A DNA stretch of 64,000 nucleotides from Panax quinquefolius. Taxonomy: Eukaryota > Streptophyta > Magnoliopsida > Apiales > Araliaceae. A program made the position numbers and the translations under genes. This document shows positions 37,496-48,870 of this stretch, piece after piece; within the stretch, counting starts at the first letter, position 1; the number at the start of each line of letters is the position of its first letter. Where the stretch lies: the NCBI GenBank assembly GCA_020205615.1, contig CM035151.1, positions 10,502,565 to 10,566,564 of the forward strand. Direction: 5' to 3'. Below the pieces are notes generated by a model, which did not search any database, had not been told where the DNA came from, and saw only the letters and a list, made by a program, of their open reading frames with translations.

Positions 37496-40491
37496 ATGGG
37501 ACAAGTACAGAGCCAGGATGCCGATGCTAATTCTGTACAAGTTAATAATCGGAGCGGTCAATCGTCAGCTAAGCCCGTCGACAATTCATCACCACCTTCC
37601 ATGGAATCATTGTTCGCTGGTATCTTTCTTTATCCCTCCTCTGATTCAATCCGTTAAAGTTCTGTTAATTAGGTTTATTTCCTCTTTCTTTTAGCATTCA
37701 GATTTTCTATTCTATTTCATATATGGGTATTCTCTTAAATTCACCGACACTTCTGGCAAATTGCAACAAATTGAACTCTAGTTGCATAGGAAGCTTAAAC
37801 CCTTTATCCTCTTCCTTGATAAAGTAGGTCTATCACTGTAAGAATTAGACTAGTCTCTTTAGTTAATGAAGAATAAATTTTTTCTCAAACCAAACAACAC
37901 CAAATTAGGTATCCATAGCTGTGATGCAGTTGAAGTTTAGTAATTTCAAGTGCTGACAATATTTGCGGATCATTGTAGTAGGTGATGAGGGAAGAGAGAA
38001 GAAACTGAAAATGAAAAGTAAAGAAAAAGAACTTTTATCAAACAAAAGTTAAGCTTGTTTTTTAGGTTTTAGGAAAGCATATAAAGCTGGTATCTTTCCC
38101 TGGGTGCCAATATATTAAAGAACCAAATCTCCAAGTCAAATTGTAAATCCCTAAAAAGGACCAACTATACTACCTCCCCCAAATTTATTATTAGAAGCCC
38201 TTGGCAACACTGCTGTTTTAATAGTTTGGCTGTCATGTTATCATCTTTTGATGAGTAACATTCTATATGAGCCTTGAGAGATGTATTGTTTGATTTTAGG
38301 GAGTCAAATGAGCTTTTTGGGGATAGAGGGACTTGAACCCTCACGATTTTAAAGTTGACGGATTGTAGATTCCAACAAAACCAAAAGAATTATCAGATTG
38401 AAATGCCCTATTATATGGAGTACTATGAACTCAATGGCATATGTGAATAAATCAATTTTGGAACATTTATTGTTGTATTATCTTTTTAAATAAAAGAAGA
38501 ATTTTATTAGAAAGAAGTGACAGTATAATACAGGAGGACAACAAAAAGTGATCTAATATGTTTTTAACATGCACCTCCAAACTATACCTAACCAAGAAAT
38601 TCCAAAAAAATAAACGAAATTGAGATCGACTAGCTTCTGGTTCACAGTTGAAGACGCAGTTTGATTTTGAGGGTGAGAACTGCCAGCCAACATACGCCAT
38701 TGTCTTTATTAATTGTGGTTGAGATATTTTACTATGTCTATATTTTTCCGACTGAGAGTCTTTCAGAATTTTTTCCCTCTTTATATGAGGGGAATTGATA
38801 TTTCCCCAAGAGTTTCTCACTTGAATGTGGGCTCCGCTACTATTCATGTGACAAGAGCCTTGTGGAAATATATCACATCCCTATATGTTTTGTCTCTATA
38901 CACACAGACAAGTTTTTCTTCATGCTCTTGGAAATCAATGGTGGAGTACTCTTCTGGGTACTGATGATTTATAGAACTTTGAAGTCTGATGCTCATGGTT
39001 AGATTAGATATGTCCATGGATAGATGTAAATATTTGACGAACCTTAAACCTTTTGCATTTACAGAAGCGGCAGCATATGGCAATGATGATGAGAATGCGG
39101 TAGGTCCTCGTAACATTCTATATTGCTTTTCTTATTATGAATTGAAGTTTTATGTTTATAGATCTGTTTTACTAAACTGAATTATCCCCATTTTAGTCTC
39201 TTGATGCAAAGGCTCAGAAGGCGTTAGAATGCCCATGTTTAGCTGACTTGCGGAAGGGTCCTTGTGGTAGCCAGTTTTCAGGGGCTTTCCTCTGTTTCCT
39301 CAAGAGTACTGCTGAAGAAAAGGTAGTTTATCATGATGGCTGAAACAAGTCATATGCAAACACCCTCATCTTTACAATAATGTCATCAAGGTTGATTATG
39401 TGTTTCATTTGTTTTTGACTATTCTTATGTTCTACATTGTTCAATTAGATGAAGGTTGGCTTTGATATGTAATTGATAGCACGTCAAGATTGATGATATT
39501 TATGATACTGCTGAGGGGTCTTCACAGATGAATAGACATATTGCTAGTTGCTTATTAAATATATTTGCGCACAACCACACACATTTGCATTCTTGGTGTA
39601 TATGGTTTTAAAGTGCTCCATTATTTTGCTTAGGAGCTGAGGAATCCATAATCTTAAATCCGTTTAAATTGTTTTCTTTTTCAAGGTATACTAGTGAATT
39701 TTATCTTTCTGTCTGTTTTAGCAAACAAACTTAACATTAATGACCTTGTGCACTCCCACATTACCTTTCTTTGGGGTACTCTTGTTGGCAACCTCTATAT
39801 ATTGATTAATCTCTTAATCATTGGTGAAGAGTGAATTTGATATTTAATATGCCCTCCATTCCGTTATAACTTTGACGTTTTAGCGTATTTTGTATATTCC
39901 AAAATAAATGCAAATATCGAGGAGAATCTTAAATTTTATTTCCTATAATACCCATATTTATGTCCCCTTTTCAATGGTATTTAATACAATCAAACAACTG
40001 CTCTTCTTTTTCTCTCCTTTTCCCAATAAAGGATAATAGTGTCATTTTACTCTTAAAACTAAGCTATTGATTGTTATCCTTAGTAAGTGTGCATATTCTT
40101 TTAGTGACTACTATTGTATGGAATGGAGGAGTATTCACTATAATACTCCTTGTTTGAAGTGCATTTTATGTAGGTGTTCCCCCACCTCTACATTGAAGTT
40201 TGCATCGCTGATCAGATCATTACAAGTGCATTCACCTACTAGCAATTATTTTTGTGAAATCTTTGATGATCTTGGTAAGAATAACTCATTGGTTGTTTTA
40301 TTTTGTAGGGCTCAGATTGTGTGCATCCATTTGTGGCTCTGCAGAGTTGTATTAAATCTAATCCTGGTGCATTTCCAAAGGACATTTTAGAGGATGACAG
40401 AGTAGAGAAAGATGAAAAGCCAACCCAACAATACAAAATCATACCTCCGGTTTGGTCGGTTGAATCAAGAAAGCCAAACTCCAAGCTTTAG
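37496..40491 (+). CDS. MIA40: MIA40 intermembrane-space import and assembly protein
   Basis: Oxidoreductase of the mitochondrial disulfide relay (with Erv1), which oxidises twin-cysteine proteins; plant forms also reach peroxisomes. Exons: 37496-37619, 39065-39099, 39197-39322, 40309-40491, giving 155 residues with GT-AG junctions. Motifs: redox CPC at residues 65-67 (ALECPCLADL), first CX9C at C76/C86 (GPCGSQFSGAFLC), second CX9C at C99/C109 (SDCVHPFVALQSC), and a C-terminal SKL, a type-1 peroxisomal signal. As in other plants there is no N-terminal membrane anchor. The start MGQVQSQ is conserved with the Arabidopsis protein as I recall it. Divergent from the lipoyl synthase. Confidence 0.96.
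38296..38364 (-). other. Plastid DNA fragment: trnL-UAA 3' exon and spacer (NUPT)
   Basis: Within MIA40 intron 1. From 38319, GGGGATAGAGGGACTTGAAC is the sequence of the universal plastid trnL primer, followed by CCTCACGATTTTAAAGT and ending GACGGATT at the exon boundary. Upstream TTAGGGAGTCAAATG and GCTTTTTGGGG match the trnL-trnF spacer. Spacer plus exon means transfer of plastid DNA, not of a spliced tRNA. It is only a partial tRNA and cannot function. Confidence 0.85.
38465..38850 (-). other. Unrecognised ORF in MIA40 intron 1
   Basis: A 126-codon open frame on the minus strand with a hydrophobic tail encoded by an A/T-rich stretch. It matches no family I recognise and lies wholly inside the intron. 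It may be chance or a decayed insertion. Confidence 0.2.
39850..40132. mobile_element. Stowaway-like MITE in MIA40 intron 3
   Basis: Left end GCCCTCCATTCCGTTATAAC and right end (reverse complement) ACTCCTCCATTCCATACAAT are matching inverted ends of the CTCC-type used by Stowaway elements, about 283 bases apart, with TA at the borders. The interior is AT-rich, with no ORF. Confidence 0.55.
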
Positions 40492-40587
40492 GAAAGTTTT
40501 ACTTATTCCTTCTTTGATGTCTCCCTAAGCTTAGGAAAGTTTTACTTGATGTAATCAAGCCTTATGCTTTAGGAAAGTTTTTACTTT
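40484..40587 (+). repeat. Triplicated AGCTTTAGGAAAGTTTTACTT at MIA40 stop codon
   Basis: Three imperfect direct copies begin at about 40484, 40527 and 40565. The first copy contains the last Leu codon and TAG stop; the other two are in the 3' untranslated region. Confidence 0.8.
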
Positions 40588-40599
40588 CCCTTCTTGGAT

Positions 40600-43030
40600 G
40601 TGTGGCAAACTCATTTATTATACACCCAACTGTTAACTTGCTCAATATGCTTAATGATAGCCTTTAGAAAATTTTCACATTTTATGTCTATGGCAGTGAA
40701 AAGAATTGATCTTTATTCAAATCAAATAAGCACAAAAACGCTACAAGAGGATAGCCACTTGAAGTGATTGTAAGTACGAGGATTGTAGTAGGGTTTTTCA
40801 TTCTTATATCTGTACATTTATAAATGAGAAACGTCATTGGCATATTTTAAAAGCTCATGAATGTCCAATACAAATACAATATGAAACTAAAAAACTTAAT
40901 ACCATCTTTTTCGACAATTTGAATTTTTTCACACAAAGTGATTACATATCCAATATACGGGGAACATGGAGTATTTTAGAGCAGGGAATTTCAACTTGTT
41001 CTATGGTTAGAAAACAATTTAAAATATTTCGTTCATTAGCTCAGCCCCATTGATCTAAGCTCTTATACTACCATATGTCATATACATGAAGATCGGAAAA
41101 CAACTGTAAGAATGTGTAAGTGGAAGCCCAATCATGCTGACTGAACTACAGGAGAATGCACTTAATACTTCATTTTTACTTGCAGCAATTATAGAAGCTG
41201 TAATGAAAATTGAGCATCAACACTTGATCATCATCATCATACTAGAATATGACTAGTTTAGATACAAGAATCAGATGAAACTATTGGGGTAAAATTTGCA
41301 GGAAAAAAAAACAATTAAAACTACAGGATATGCTAATCCCATATCAGGAAAGATCAATATAATACAATCATTGAACACAGACTTGATCTGCGGACCGGCG
41401 GCTTCATTCCCTACTACTCCTCATAGGCTTAGCAGTTTACATGTTCCAGTAAAGCTGGAGAAGACAGATTTTTACTGATAATCTGCAAGTTTTGAACAAT
41501 GCAAAATCTTTGAAGCATCGCGCTTAATTCTGGACCTGGCATTGCAGAAGAAAGCAAGTGTGAGGTGCAGTACTTAAGGCAGAGACCGCTTCACTAAAAG
41601 GCAGCAATCAAAATGTGAAAAGCTTAAATACATATTCAGTTTTCCGTGTAAAATGTTAAATGAAGCAATCAAGAGCCAAATGGGCTTAAAACATCTTCTC
41701 AAGAGTAAGTGACTCCAATAAATGACAGTTCGATATTACAGATTAGTACTCCTCTAGAGTATGTTTTTATCAACAGAGGGAAAAAAGAGAGTTACTCATA
41801 AGAATGAGAAATGGCTCCTAAAACATGTGAACAAGGTGGACTATTTGAAGCACTGCTGAATCCTCTAGAAACTTTATTCAGGTTCATGATATATACTTCA
41901 TAGGCTTCAATGTGGCAATTTCTATTACACAAGTACATTACTAAGTCAACTTAAGGCAAAGATCAAATGTTTAAGGAATTCAATTGATTCATTAGTATAT
42001 AAAGACCTAAGTGACCATTGATAACTGAACTTCCACAAGTCATGGTTGCCAAATGATGGTAAACGCAGGTCTGAGAATCGTTGCAATTAACGCCAGAGAA
42101 GCAGCACAAATCAGGCAATTCTTCTTTAAGGGGTTTAATCCCAAATAAATCATTCTGCAGAATGCCTTTGCCCATTGTCCACCACCATAGTGACATAAAC
42201 TCATCATGGTTGCGCCATATTTCTTATCAGTCACTAACTTCAATGAGCTCCACCTTTTTAATGTATTCCTCCATAATCCATAGCCATCTCCCAACACGGC
42301 ATGTTAACTTTTTTCCTCTTTACCAATTAACACTCCTTTACAATCAATCACTGCAAACATCTTCTTCCACTAATGATGCCCGAACTCACCTTTTTACTCC
42401 TCCTTAAGAAACTTCTCTATAGCATCTCTCATAGAATCTCCTTTGTTGCTATAACTATGACAATCTAGGTAAAAAGCAGGCACTCTTTACAATCATAAAA
42501 ACTACATTTGAGGGTATAACTTGCTTGCATTCCACCAAGCTTACTAAAGTAGTAAATGTCCTTATAATAGATGAGGAAACATCTCTGTCACATCCTCATC
42601 TTTATGATTGCAATAATTCTATGGTTTAAAAACATAAATACTTTAATAACCATTGTTCTGAAACACTTGTCATTTTTAACTTCAATCTTGCAAACTCCCA
42701 TTATCATTTATCAGAATATTTTTAATCACTATTTCAAATAAAATCCATAACCAAGGTCATTACAAAATAATTAACCCTAATTAATCCCACGTGACATGAC
42801 AAACTGTACAATTTAAAGATAACTTTTCTAAAAATCACATCTTTGAAATAAAAATTGCAACAGAAGTCAAATATACCAACATGCAAGTGTTTTTACATCA
42901 ACAAAAACCTCACAAAGACAGGGTTAACATGTGAACAAGAATTAAGGGCTTGAAGAAAAATTAGTGTGCACCCACAACCCAATAAACAAAAATGGGAAAG
43001 AAAAGTAAAAAATAAAAAGTAAAATCAGCT
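40600..43030. other. MIA40 3' side and intron or 3' region of a minus-strand gene
   Basis: No complete gene recognised. MIA40's 3' untranslated region probably ends by about 40860. The remainder lies downstream (in transcription) of the 43.1 kb exon and may hold its intron and unrecognised exons. Confidence 0.4.
41963..42310 (-). pseudogene. Possible LINE reverse transcriptase C-terminal fragment
   Basis: Two overlapping minus-strand frames together show GYGLWRNTLKRW, then NDLFGIKPLKEELPDLCC. This pattern resembles the region after the reverse transcriptase of plant LINEs, where a WW/FW...PLK...FP motif precedes a zinc-binding domain. A frame change is needed between the two, so it is at best a decayed fragment. 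Confidence 0.3.
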
Positions 43031-43035
43031 TTTAC

Positions 43036-43133
43036 CTTGAATGAGCAGAAACCATCTTCGCCTGTGAAGAATCCTTGGTTGTTGAGGAGGCTATGCTAGG
43101 GTCCTGGGACTGGATTGGAGTTAAAGGGGGCAT
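43036..43133 (-). CDS. First coding exon of an unidentified gene
   Basis: ATG 43133 starts MPPLTPIQSQDPSIASS and continues TTKDSSQAKMVSAHS to a TCAAG|GTAAAAG donor at 43036. Base composition is clearly richer in G/C than the surroundings and the upstream 43140-43330 stretch looks like a leader and promoter. The Ser/Gln-rich N-terminus gives no family. I did not find convincing downstream exons between 41.2 and 43.0 kb. Confidence 0.5.
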
Positions 43134-43589
43134 TTTGTAACCCTAGGCTAATTGATTTTTGAGAGTGAAATTTATATTCAACAGACTTTAACTTCCCTCC
43201 GGTAAAGCTTGGAGAAACAGTGAAACAGTTTCTAACAGTAAATGGAGTGCTCCAGGGCTACTGTGGCTGGGGTTTAAGAAGGGTTTTTTTTGCTGGCACG
43301 AATCACGAGAGGGGGCATTCCGACCAGCTACGTAATAATAGCTTGCTTCAATTTCTTTTCCTTGTTTAAATTCTCTCTTTTACTTTTCGCCGCTCTTTTT
43401 TTTTCTCCTTAAAATTATTAACCCAAGTCTCAAATTGTCATTTTTCTCTTCCATTAATAGTGGATTAAGAAATTGATATTTTCAAAAATAAAATAATAAT
43501 TTTATAAATTTTATATGAAGGTAAGATTCATTTACTATAGGGCAATCTTTAATTTTCTAAATCTATTTTGACTATTAAACTATTAAACA

Positions 43590-43740
43590 CTACTCCTTCC
43601 ATTCTATGATAATAAATTTTTTAGGAAAAAAATTATTCTAATTTATTTGTCATTTATAATTTTATAAGAGAATACATTTTTTACTTTCTTATATCACTCT
43701 CTAACTTCTCTCATTATTCTAAGAAACTATGACTCTTGTA
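43590..43740. repeat. Partial Stowaway-like terminus
   Basis: TACTCCTTCCATTCTATGAT followed by AAATTTTTTAGGA resembles a Stowaway end. No convincing opposite end was seen before the next element. Confidence 0.35.
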
Positions 43741-43741
43741 T

Positions 43742-44020
43742 TACTCCATATGTCCCTTAATATAAGTCGTTTTAGAGTTGTGCACAAGTATTAAATAAAT
43801 AATTATATAACATTAAATATGATATCAATTGTCTATATTATTCTTATATTAGAAAAAATATTATTTATTGAGCAAAAAATAGTGAAAGAACCAAAATTAT
43901 ATTTAATACTTTGGATAATATTGAAAACTAAACAAATAGTGCTTACTTGAAATTCTCAAATATTAAGAGACAAAAACATTCATCTAAAGCGACTTATATT
44001 AAATAACGAAGTGAGTAGTA
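43742..44020. mobile_element. Stowaway-like MITE
   Basis: Left end ACTCCATATGTCCCTTAATA, then TAAGTCGTTTTAG; the right end read in reverse complement is TACTACTCACTTCGTTATTT, then AATATAAGTCGCTTTAG. These are long imperfect inverted ends typical of Stowaway. About 280 bases, AT-rich, non-coding. Confidence 0.7.
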
Positions 44021-44287
44021 GTTTTTAATTTTTCATATAGGGATAGTGATAAAAATTTACATAAATCTTAGTCATTAAATAACTTTCTCAATACATTTGC
44101 ATTAAAGTAAAACGATTATTATTATAAAATGAATAGAGTAATGTGTAACGTATATAATTATATAAAATATGAGGGTTAAAAAGGAGATTTAGGGGGGCGT
44201 TTGTTATAAGTCATTTAAAGTGTTCATCTTAAATGTTCGATAATGCGAGCAATCGTCTTTATATATTGTGTTTGTTATACTGATAAT

Positions 44288-46229
44288 TAAGAGTGAGCAA
44301 AAAATAGATAAAACCGAATTACCGAACCGAACCGAACTGAATTTTTTTAACCGAATTATTTCGGTTTTTTGATTTTATTTACAATTTCGGTTATATCCGA
44401 ATTATTACTCACTATTCGATTTCGATGTCGGTTTTTAAAAAATAGATTTTCGGGTACCCGAATAACCGAACCTTAATACTAATTTTTTTTTAATTTTATA
44501 ATATTACATACTATCTAAGTCTAACCATCCAAGTATTATCTAATATCTATGACCGACTAACTATCAGACATTACACTATCAAACTCAGTTCTCAGCCTAC
44601 TCGAAGATCTCAGTCCCAGATCTCAGTCCCGCTCCTAGTCCCAGATCTCAGCCTCTTCACTCTTGTCTTGCCTAGTCTGAACTCTGAAGTCTCGACTGTC
44701 GACTCGACTACTCGAAGTCTCGATCTCACATTCTCTCCGGCTCTCTCCGTCTCAAACTCGCAATCTCCGGCCTCCGTCACTCGACTCTCACTGTCTGGTA
44801 AACACGCCTCGGCCGACGGCCTCTCCCCCTTCTACTCTCTTACGACTGACTAAGTGACTTGGTATGTTTGTTTTGTTAGTTGTTACATACTTGCATCTGA
44901 TTTTGATTTGAACCCTTTTACGGGTTATTCGATCATGCAAACGATGTCTTGTTATTGATTCAAGAACCCTTTTACGGGTTATTCGATCATTTTGAGTTAG
45001 GGTTATGATTTCTAAGGTGGGTAATCGTTTGATTCGTTCATAAATTTGGAAATTTTTTTCTTACTTGGGTATTGTGAATTTTTCTTATTGAGATGAAAGA
45101 TGGGGTGATTAACTGATTATGTTGCTTTCCCTGAATCAGAGGAACTAAGGTTCTCAAATTCTATGGGTGTTTTAAGGAATTCTTTTAAGTCCTCCCTGAT
45201 TTTTGAGGTCTGGTCATGGCCATCTCTGTACAGTACAGGCTTGTGCTTTATGTTGTATCTGTACAGTATAGTCTTTTCACAATTGCATAGGGAGGTTTTG
45301 GAGTTTTGAGAGGGTTCCAGTTATTATGTATTCACTTTGGTTTTGCTATTTAAGTAGTAATTGGAATTCTTCTGATCCAGGTCTGTGTTTTTTTCACTTA
45401 ACAAAATTCTGCTTTATTTTTGTTTTTGTTGTGTGAATAGTTGTATGGCACTTGCAATAGAATGAATACTTAGTTGACATCCTCCATCAAATCACATGTG
45501 CCTTGGCTTCATAGCTTTGAAGCATCATGATGGTATGTATTATTCACCATCACTTTCAGTTTTTGCAAAAATATGTTTGGTATTTAACAACTGTTTTCGC
45601 TATCACTTTCAGTTTTTCCATCTAGATAGTAAGGTGCAAAAATATGTTAGGTATTTATACAACTGTTTTTTTATTATTGTTATTGTTGTAGTCCATATAA
45701 AAAATATGTGAACATTAATGATAAGTTATTTGTGTTCTTGCAGACTGCAGTTAAAGGTGATCTTATGGTGTTGAAATCTGATCATATGATGCCAATAGTG
45801 CTATTGGGAGACTGGAGCTTGTTGATGCTGAATCACTGATGCTAATTAATGCTGCTTGTAGAATTATAACTTTGCCATTATAATTTAGCAACTGTTATAT
45901 AATTTAAAGAACTTTGGGTTACTGTAATGAGTAACATGATACTGTAAAAGTGTTTGGGCTTGTTGCTGCTGTATTTTTAAACTTTGAGTTTATGTTGGAT
46001 GTTGCTGTAACTGTTAGCCTTTTAAGTGTTAAGTAACTTTGCTGCTGGACAGGACAGTGTTAATTTGCTAGACAGTTAACAGGTAGCTGGTTCGGTTATT
46101 ACCCAAATATCCAAAATTATAATTCGGTATTTCGGTTGTTATTTCGGATAGTGAAATCACCAATAATTCAGTTTTCAGTTATAACCGAATAGTTTATTCG
46201 GTTCGGTTATAACCGAATGATCACTTCTA
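44288..46229. mobile_element. Non-autonomous hAT element with CCGAAC subterminal repeats
   Basis: Ends TAAGAGTGAGCA and (reverse complement) TAGAAGTGATCA match at 9 of 12 positions, in the style of hAT TAGGGGTG-type ends. Flanks CTGATAAT (44280-44287) and TTGATAAT (46230-46237) are a 7/8 target duplication. Many CCGAA/TTCGG motifs cluster inside both ends (44315-44480 and 46090-46220). The 1.9 kb interior holds GATCTCAGTCCC repeats near 44610-44655, a perfect 26-base direct repeat at 44911-44936 and 44965-44990, and only a 61-codon Ser-rich ORF (44668-44853), so no transposase. Confidence 0.8.
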
Positions 46230-46239
46230 TTGATAATGT

Positions 46240-46910
46240 TATATTCTCAGTAATCAAATACGATCTATTAAGTAATACATAATTAATTAATTCGATAATA
46301 CTTTAATGATTGTCGATTACATTTGACAATAATCATATAAGTTAATCATACAATTAAAATTTGTACAATGATATTTTAGTAAAAGATCAATATTATAACA
46401 TATATACTGAATAATCTTTAAGTTATAAACATTCACAATAGCAATTATTGGTAATCAAATATATTCTACCACACAGAAATAACACAGTACGACCATTTTC
46501 TATTATCGATAATCCAATATCCAATAATGTGTTTAAATAGATATCCATTATAACTTGTAACAAACACCCTCTAATATTTTTTAATCATAATATAAAAAAA
46601 TTATTTATTTACAAAGTAAATAAAAGACAAACCATGTTCAAAATAAAATAAAAGAGGATAAAAAAACATGATTTAATTATGTAAGAGATATCAGTAGAAA
46701 AAGGGTAAATTATATATTCTATTACATTTTTAAAAATAATTATAACAATAGTGTATTCATAAAATGTTTACACAATTTATACATTTTTATATTTATTTAC
46801 AATATTAGTGCAATTGAGATTCCTTAATTTAGGGAATTAGAATGCAATTAGGATTCCTTAATTTAGGACTTCTCCTTTCTTTCCTCATCTATAACAACTG
46901 CATTAGTTAG
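46240..46910. other. AT-rich intergenic DNA
   Basis: No gene seen. GATTCCTTAATTTAGG occurs twice (about 46819 and 46853). Confidence 0.6.
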
Positions 46911-46965
46911 TCATCACCCTTCTTCTTCATTCAACGTATTCTTTCCGTATATATATAAACTATGA

Positions 46966-47116
46966 AAAGAACAATGCCGTGGAGTGACAGCTAGCAATGA
47001 TGAGTATGATGGTTCTTCATCTGGCGAATCTTCAACGCATGATACAGATACAGAAGATAATGATGGGTCTAGTAAGAAAAATACAAGAATTTCCTCCAAA
47101 GAGAAAACATCTGAAG
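46966..47116 (+). pseudogene. Possible orphan exon, acidic and Ser-rich
   Basis: An open frame reading SNDEYDGSSSGESSTHDTD, then TEDNDGSSKKNTRISSKEK, up to SEG and a GTAATG donor-like site at about 47117. There is no in-frame ATG; a stop lies at 46963. It may be an internal exon of a gene disrupted by the gypsy element that starts about 200 bases further on. Function unknown. Confidence 0.3.
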
Positions 47117-47262
47117 GTAATGTTACTCCCCTCTTTCATTTGATTAAACCCCGTTGTTATAGATAAACCTTGGCTTCTTTAGGTATAAAAGATTGATTTT
47201 ATTAAAATTACAGATACATGTTTTGTTCCATTTATAAGAAATTTAAATTTCATGGGACTGTA

Positions 47263-47328
<66 letters not shown>
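47263..47328. repeat. (TA)33 microsatellite
   Basis: Uninterrupted TA repeat abutting the left edge of the gypsy element. Confidence 0.95.
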
Positions 47329-47333
<5 letters not shown>

Positions 47334-48014
47334 CACAACTTTTATAAATCTGAGATGAATTTTTATAAATATTATTTTTGAATATTATGGAATAAATTTG
47401 ATATAATGTTATAGTTATTAGGTAATATTTATAAATTTTGCAAAAGTGTGCGAAGTTGTTATAAAATATTCGTTTGGTGGGGAATATTCTTTTTTTGGAG
47501 AATATTAAATACGATAATTTCAATCATCAATTGGACTCATGGCGGAAGTATTGTCGTAGTTAGAAAGCGACAAAATTATCTTTCTATAAAATAACTTGGT
47601 ATGGAGGTATTCCGTTAAAAGCTATTGAACTACCCGGTGGAAATGATAAAGAATACGATGTCTGGCATTAGTTGCGTAAGACACGCGGTATTGATTATTG
47701 ATGCTTACGTGAGAAGTCACTCAATTATACTTCAATTATTCTTCTGATAATTCACGCATCATATCTCTTATATTATTGATTCAATTATTGTACAGATTAT
47801 CATCATAATATAATATATTATATTATTAATTGAGACGACAAGTTATAAATGATTAATAATTGTTGAAAGATTAAAAATGTGTTGATTAAAAATAAAATGA
47901 TTTGTGATAATATTTATTCAATCCTTAATGTATATAAAATTACGTTATGAGGCGTTTGTGGTAAGTTTGATTATTTTATGGGGGCCCTTATGTCATCATC
48001 TAAGAAGTCTCTTC

Positions 48015-48182
48015 TTCGATAGTAATTACTTTTGTGAATAGTAATTACCTTTGTGAATAGTAATTACCCGTCAATAGTATTTACCTTCGTCGATAGTATT
48101 TACCTTAAATCAATAGTAATTACCTTCGTCGATAGTAATTACCTTGTGAATAGTAATTACCTTCGTCGATAGTAATTACCTT
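48015..48182 (+). repeat. Tandem GATAGTAATTACCTT array in gypsy LTR
   Basis: Seven to eight copies of an approximately 19-21-base unit (TCGTCGATAGTAATTACC alternating with TTGTGAATAGTAATTACC). The 3' LTR counterpart (about 55412-55512) has fewer copies, so the array changed after insertion. Confidence 0.85.
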
Positions 48183-48539
48183 TACCGGACGTCAAACCAC
48201 TTGCCGTTTCACATTCTGTGCGTCTAAACCACTTTTCTTTTCACATCATTGGGTCGTCAAGCCACTTTGCGCTTTTCACATGGCGGTCTGTGTTTAGAAA
48301 TCTTCTATAAATAGAGGCCTAGTGCTTCATTATTTTCACGAATTCATTCAAGCTTTAGAAAGAGAAAGTATATAGAGAATAGAGAGAAAGAAGAAGAGTA
48401 TTTTATTCTTACTACACTACTGCAGATATTCAATCTCCTACCAAAAGTAAGGGTGTTATTCTTTCTTATTCATGAAGAAGAGCTCATTGTTATTCCATTG
48501 CTTGGTTTTACATTGGAATAACTTCGTATACATGATTTC

Positions 48540-48870
48540 ACCTATCACGTGGTGACATTCTTCTATTATTACATTGAACATCCTGCTCATGCGTGTGTTT
48601 TACTGGGACACGGTTCCGCTCTTTTATTATTATTACATTGGAACACGTCACATGCGTGTGTTTTTTACAGGACTGGTTCCTTTATTATTATTCATTGGAA
48701 CATCACATGCGTGTGTTTTTACAGGACTGGTTAAAATCTTTATTATTATTACATTGGAATATCCTATCACATGCGTTTTTTACGTGGGACTCGTTCCGAT
48801 TATTTATTATTACATTGGAATAACTTTTGTCTGCGATCTATCGCGTGCGTGGTGATTTCTTTTGTTATTC
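48540..48870 (+). repeat. Tandem array of about 50-base units in gypsy LTR
   Basis: Repeated blocks of TTATTATTACATTGGAACAT, CACATGCGTGTGTTTTACAG and GACTGGTT. Corresponding array in the 3' LTR is at about 55870-56190. Short ORFs over this region are translations of the repeat. Confidence 0.85.

Noticed and set aside
38319..38364. Functional tRNA-Leu gene
   Set aside because: Only the 3' exon of plastid trnL is present; no acceptor 5' half, D arm or promoter boxes.
47179..47523. 114-codon ORF with long YI repeats
   Set aside because: Translation of (TA)33 and adjoining AT-rich LTR; no protein features.
48015..48182. CRISPR-like array of short repeats
   Set aside because: Units are contiguous tandem repeats without unique spacers, inside an LTR of a plant retrotransposon.
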